The notes under the pieces: generated by a model
What the model saw: only the letters and a program-made list of their open reading frames with translations
Databases searched by the model: none
Told to the model about the DNA's origin: nothing
Translations under genes and position numbers: made by a program
Part shown: one piece after another, positions 5,253 to 7,626 of the stretch
Layout of the letters: every line of letters starts with the position of its first letter
How positions within the stretch are numbered: the stretch's first letter is position 1
Origin: JBBRHF01 sp038223055
Lineage (GTDB): Bacteria; Actinomycetota; Actinomycetes; JACCUZ01
DNA: 7,626 bases
Direction: 5' to 3'
NCBI GenBank assembly: GCA_038223055.1
Contig: JBBRHF010000193.1
Coordinates: 1-7,626, forward strand

Positions 5253-5789
5253 GCGGCTCCGGCCGTGGATCCGGGCTTGGACCGACCAAACCCGGGGCTG
5301 GCCCACGGCGCCGGACCGGGGAACGTGCTCGGCGACGAGGCAGGAGGGGCGGGGCCAGGTCGGTTTCGGTCACGACCGCGAATATGGCGGGGTGGGAGTC
5401 GCGCAGCGCCGCGGCGGTGCGCCGACCGTACTCGGCGCGGTAGCCGTCGGGCCGCGGGAGGCGAAGGCGTACGCCGCCGCGACGAGCAGCAGGACATTAG
5501 CCGCCGTACCGGCCTTGGCGTCGCTCCACGACGTCATGATCAGCGCCTGCGAAACGACGGCGCCGAAAGCGCCGGCGATCCACCACTTGCGGTTCCGGAC
5601 CGCGAGCAGGACCCCGGCCGCCACGACGACCGCCGCGGCGGTCAGCCAGCCCAGGCCCATCGCCGCACCGATCGGTTTGGACAGCGGTGGCACCTCGGCC
5701 CAATCAAGCCCCTTGGCGGCGCCGAGCAGGTGGATCAGACCGTGCCCCACCACCACTACGACGACGAACCACCGCACCACACTCCTCAT
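5253..5789 (-). pseudogene. Membrane protein with DUF6544 domain, frameshifted and truncated
   Basis: Starting at ATG 5789, which overlaps the stop of the preceding gene by ATGA, the frame gives four hydrophobic segments near residues 4-24, 40-64, 69-87 and 96-112 with loops GHGLIHLLGAAKGLDWAEV and SQALIMTSWSDAKAGTAANV. This is the membrane head of actinobacterial DUF6544 proteins. Near 5450 one base is missing; the next frame reads DGYRAEYGRRTAAALRDSHP and VVTETDLAP, and after a second shift near 5348 a third frame reads LVAEHVPRSGAVGQPRVWSV and QARIHGRSR, which is the conserved opening of the DUF6544 domain. From about 5253 on the match ends and antitoxin remnant begins, so most of the DUF6544 domain is gone. 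The function of the family is unknown to me. Last gene of the permease operon. Confidence 0.7.
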
Positions 5790-6223
5790 CGGAGGACCTG
5801 CTGGTCGTCGCGGGCCCGGGCAACCGCCCGGGGTCCTGCGACGGGTGGTGTCGCCTGGGACAGGCGGATCGAGGCGACCACCAGGATCGATCCGGTCAGC
5901 AGGTACAGGCCCTGCAGCCAGCTGAATCCCTCGCCGAGAAGGGTCTCCCCGAGGATCCAGGCGACCATCACGGCGCCCGCTGCTGCGCTGGTGACCGGCG
6001 CCCGCCGCCAGTGGGCCAGCAGGGCGGCCGCCCCGACCGTTGCGCTGCCGCCGATGACCACGGCCAGGAAGATCCCCGGGACGAGGAACGAGTCGAACCG
6101 GGTGTGGCGCAGCAGGACGGTCGGCACACCGAGGCCGCCGGCGACCAGGGCGATCCCCCCGCCGACGGCGGAAACCGCATTGAACAGGTGGGGTCCGAGC
6201 AGTGTTCCTCGCACGGCTGGCAT
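5786..6223 (-). CDS. Small four-helix membrane protein
   Basis: The 145-residue product has four predicted membrane segments near residues 14-38, 46-70, 76-96 and 101-120, containing FNAVSAVGGGIALVAGGLGV, a polar RHTRFDSFLVPG loop, and ILGETLLGEGFSWLQGLYLL between helices three and four, followed by a charged tail. I do not recognise a named family. Start: ATG 6223 has AGAGG eight bases upstream; an in-frame ATG at 6274, eight bases after the permease stop, would add 17 threonine-rich residues and is possible but has no good ribosome site. It overlaps the following DUF6544 gene by ATGA, so the two are co-translated and may work together in the membrane. The frame is intact. Confidence 0.8.
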   Translation of the reverse strand: MPAVRGTLLGPHLFNAVSAVGGGIALVAGGLGVPTVLLRHTRFDSFLVPGIFLAVVIGGSATVGAAALLAHWRRAPVTSAAAGAVMVAWILGETLLGEGFSWLQGLYLLTGSILVVASIRLSQATPPVAGPRAVARARDDQQVLR

Positions 6224-6282
6224 GGTGGGTACCTCTGTTTTCCGGTGGGTTGTGTTGGTTCGGGTGGTTGTCATGTCGCGTC

Positions 6283-7626
6283 TCAATCGGAGGCGACGGC
6301 GTCGAGCACGGGCAGGCGGGCTGCGCGGATCGCGGGCCACAGCGCGGCCAGAGCACCGACCGCGGCGGCCAGTGCCACCATCGCGGTGAGCTGACCCCAC
6401 GGGATGGCCAGGGTGGTCAGGCCGATGCCGGTGAACACGGTCGGCAGCACGGCCGCGACGGCCAGCCCGAGCACGACCCCCACGACGGTGCCGAACACCG
6501 CGGTCAGGACGGACTCGATGGTGATGATCCCGGCGAGCTGGAGCCGGCCGAGACCGACGGCGCGCATGAGGCCGATCTCGCGGGTCCGTTCGATCACCGA
6601 CAGCGCCAATGTGTTAACGATGCCCAGGACCGCGATGACGATCGACAGGCCAAGCAGCGCGTACAGGATGACCAGGATCTGGTTGACCTGCGCCGCGAGG
6701 TCGGCGGCGAAGTCCTGGGAGTCAAAGACGGAGAGCACCACATAGGGTGCGACCGCCTTGACCAGGTCCGCGCGCAGGTCCGCCGCCGTCGCGCCCGGCG
6801 CGGCGGTAACGAGGAGGAAGTCGATCGTGACCTGCGCAGGTGGGACGACCTGGGCGAGGAGCCGGTCGGACATGATGATCGGGTCGCCGATCAGATGGGA
6901 GTCGATGATCGCGCCCACCGTCGCCGTCGCTGTCGCGGCACCGGTCTTGGAGGCGAAGGTCACCTTGTCGCCGAAGGACCAGCCGCGGTTTTTCGCGGTC
7001 GCCTGCTGGACCGCGACCGCGCCCTCGGCCAGGGTGCGCAGGGATCCTCCCACCACGTCGAGATCGATCGTGCGCCCGAACGCCTCGGGCGGGAGCCCGA
7101 CCACGGACAGGGTGTCCTGCTCGGCTGCTGCCTCTCCGGGGCCTGCGACGACGGCAGGCCCATAGGCGAGTACGTCGAGCGCGCCGACAGTGTCCAGGGC
7201 TCGGACATCGGCCACCGCGCCGGCTGGCACGCCGGTGGCGGACTGGATGGAGAAGTCCGACGTCCAGCCGTCGTTGACGATGGCGCGGGTGGAGGCGGTG
7301 GCCGAGGCGGCCAGCACCGAGGCGGCTCCGACGAGGGCCATGCCGATCATCAGGGCGCCGGCAGTGTTCGCGGTGCGCCGGGGGTTGCGGATGACGTTCC
7401 CGCGGGCCAGGCGGCCCAGCGGTTTGACCGCGGCGACGAACGCCGCGGCCAGCACCCCCAGGGTGTGCCGGGCGAGGAACGGGGCCAGGACCAACACCCC
7501 GACCACGAGCGCGACGGCGCCCAGTGCGAGCATCGCCGAGCCGTGGGACGCTGGGGCGAGCAGGGCAGCGAGCAGGGCAGCGGTGCCGGCCGCGGCGAGC
7601 AGACCGCCGGCTATGGTGCGCGCCCT
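6283..7626 (-). CDS. FtsX/MacB-type ABC transporter permease (5' partial)
   Basis: The C-terminal 447 residues of an ABC permease, open at the window edge; actinobacterial members are commonly about twice this length. Two membrane helices near visible residues 5-25 and 32-55 belong to the end of the first FtsX module. LARGNVIRNPRRTANTAGAL near 73-92 is the conserved cytosolic lead-in to the next helix (91-108), then a long extracytoplasmic domain (about 110-310), and the second FtsX module with helices near 318-342, 366-394 and 408-433. Between the first two of these lies the cytosolic ERTREIGLMRAVG (346-358), the segment that couples to the ATPase in this family. Substrate cannot be told; lipids, lipoproteins or antimicrobial peptides are typical. 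The ATP-binding partner should lie to the right of the window. The stop is nine bases from a possible start of the next gene, so they share an operon. Confidence 0.9.
   Translation of the reverse strand, partial: RARTIAGGLLAAAGTAALLAALLAPASHGSAMLALGAVALVVGVLVLAPFLARHTLGVLAAAFVAAVKPLGRLARGNVIRNPRRTANTAGALMIGMALVGAASVLAASATASTRAIVNDGWTSDFSIQSATGVPAGAVADVRALDTVGALDVLAYGPAVVAGPGEAAAEQDTLSVVGLPPEAFGRTIDLDVVGGSLRTLAEGAVAVQQATAKNRGWSFGDKVTFASKTGAATATATVGAIIDSHLIGDPIIMSDRLLAQVVPPAQVTIDFLLVTAAPGATAADLRADLVKAVAPYVVLSVFDSQDFAADLAAQVNQILVILYALLGLSIVIAVLGIVNTLALSVIERTREIGLMRAVGLGRLQLAGIITIESVLTAVFGTVVGVVLGLAVAAVLPTVFTGIGLTTLAIPWGQLTAMVALAAAVGALAALWPAIRAARLPVLDAVASD

Noticed and set aside
5030..5497. A 155-codon minus-strand frame across the DUF6544/antitoxin junction
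   Set aside because: Composition is shadow-like and the conserved DUF6544 and antitoxin residues lie in the other two frames.
4702..6394. Long plus-strand open frames of about 230-400 codons opposite the DUF6544 and membrane genes
   Set aside because: Shadow frames of GC-rich minus-strand genes; no membrane segments or domains and low-complexity composition.
1..7626. CRISPR arrays, tRNA or rRNA genes, replication origins
   Set aside because: No regularly spaced direct repeats, no cloverleaf or CCA-ended candidate and no conserved rRNA stretches were seen by eye.

Overview
The window comes from a high-GC actinomycete: GC-rich third codon positions, GTG and TTG starts, and protein families typical of Actinomycetota (DUF6431, ribbon-helix-helix/RelE-like pairs, AbiE-type nucleotidyltransferase pairs, DUF6544, FtsX-type permeases). 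Genus cannot be read from it. All family names here are recognised from memory of the protein patterns; no search was run.

Layout. 1-352: left end of an IS3-family element, transposase orfA on the minus strand with a frameshift in a G run, inserted into a DUF6431-type zinc-ribbon/HTH gene (352-675). 697-738: a very strong hairpin. 913-1264: overlap of a plus-strand remnant of a small Cys/His-rich actinobacterial protein and a decayed second DUF6431 copy on the minus strand. 1265-1710: no convincing gene. 1711-2336: an apparently intact two-gene toxin-antitoxin-like operon on the minus strand (small toxin-like protein first, ribbon-helix-helix protein second, 4-nt overlap), with a perfect 13-bp palindrome at its start. 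2528-2977: a DUF262 (GmrSD-like) gene stub broken by an amber codon and cut short. 3089-3122: a long imperfect palindrome separating the divergent DUF262 stub and an AbiE-type antitoxin gene. 3123-4549: an intact antitoxin gene followed by an AbiEii-like nucleotidyltransferase toxin gene with two single-base frameshifts. 4656-about 5240: convergent remnants of a second AbiE-type pair on the minus strand, antitoxin C-terminus and toxin catalytic core joined out of frame. About 5253-5789: a broken membrane/DUF6544 gene running into that remnant. 5786-6223: a four-helix membrane protein. 6283-7626: C-terminal half of an FtsX-type ABC permease, open at the window edge.

Reading as a whole: 7626 to about 5250 is one leftward operon (permease, small membrane protein, DUF6544 protein) whose last gene is truncated by an accessory island. 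The island (about 1-5250) is a scrapyard of mobile-element and defence/toxin-antitoxin genes in several states of decay. In the first AbiE locus the antitoxin is intact while the toxin is broken; the small RHH pair looks fully intact. Several breaks are single-base shifts, so poor-quality sequence is an alternative to real decay for some of them, but the truncations and gene junctions cannot be explained that way.
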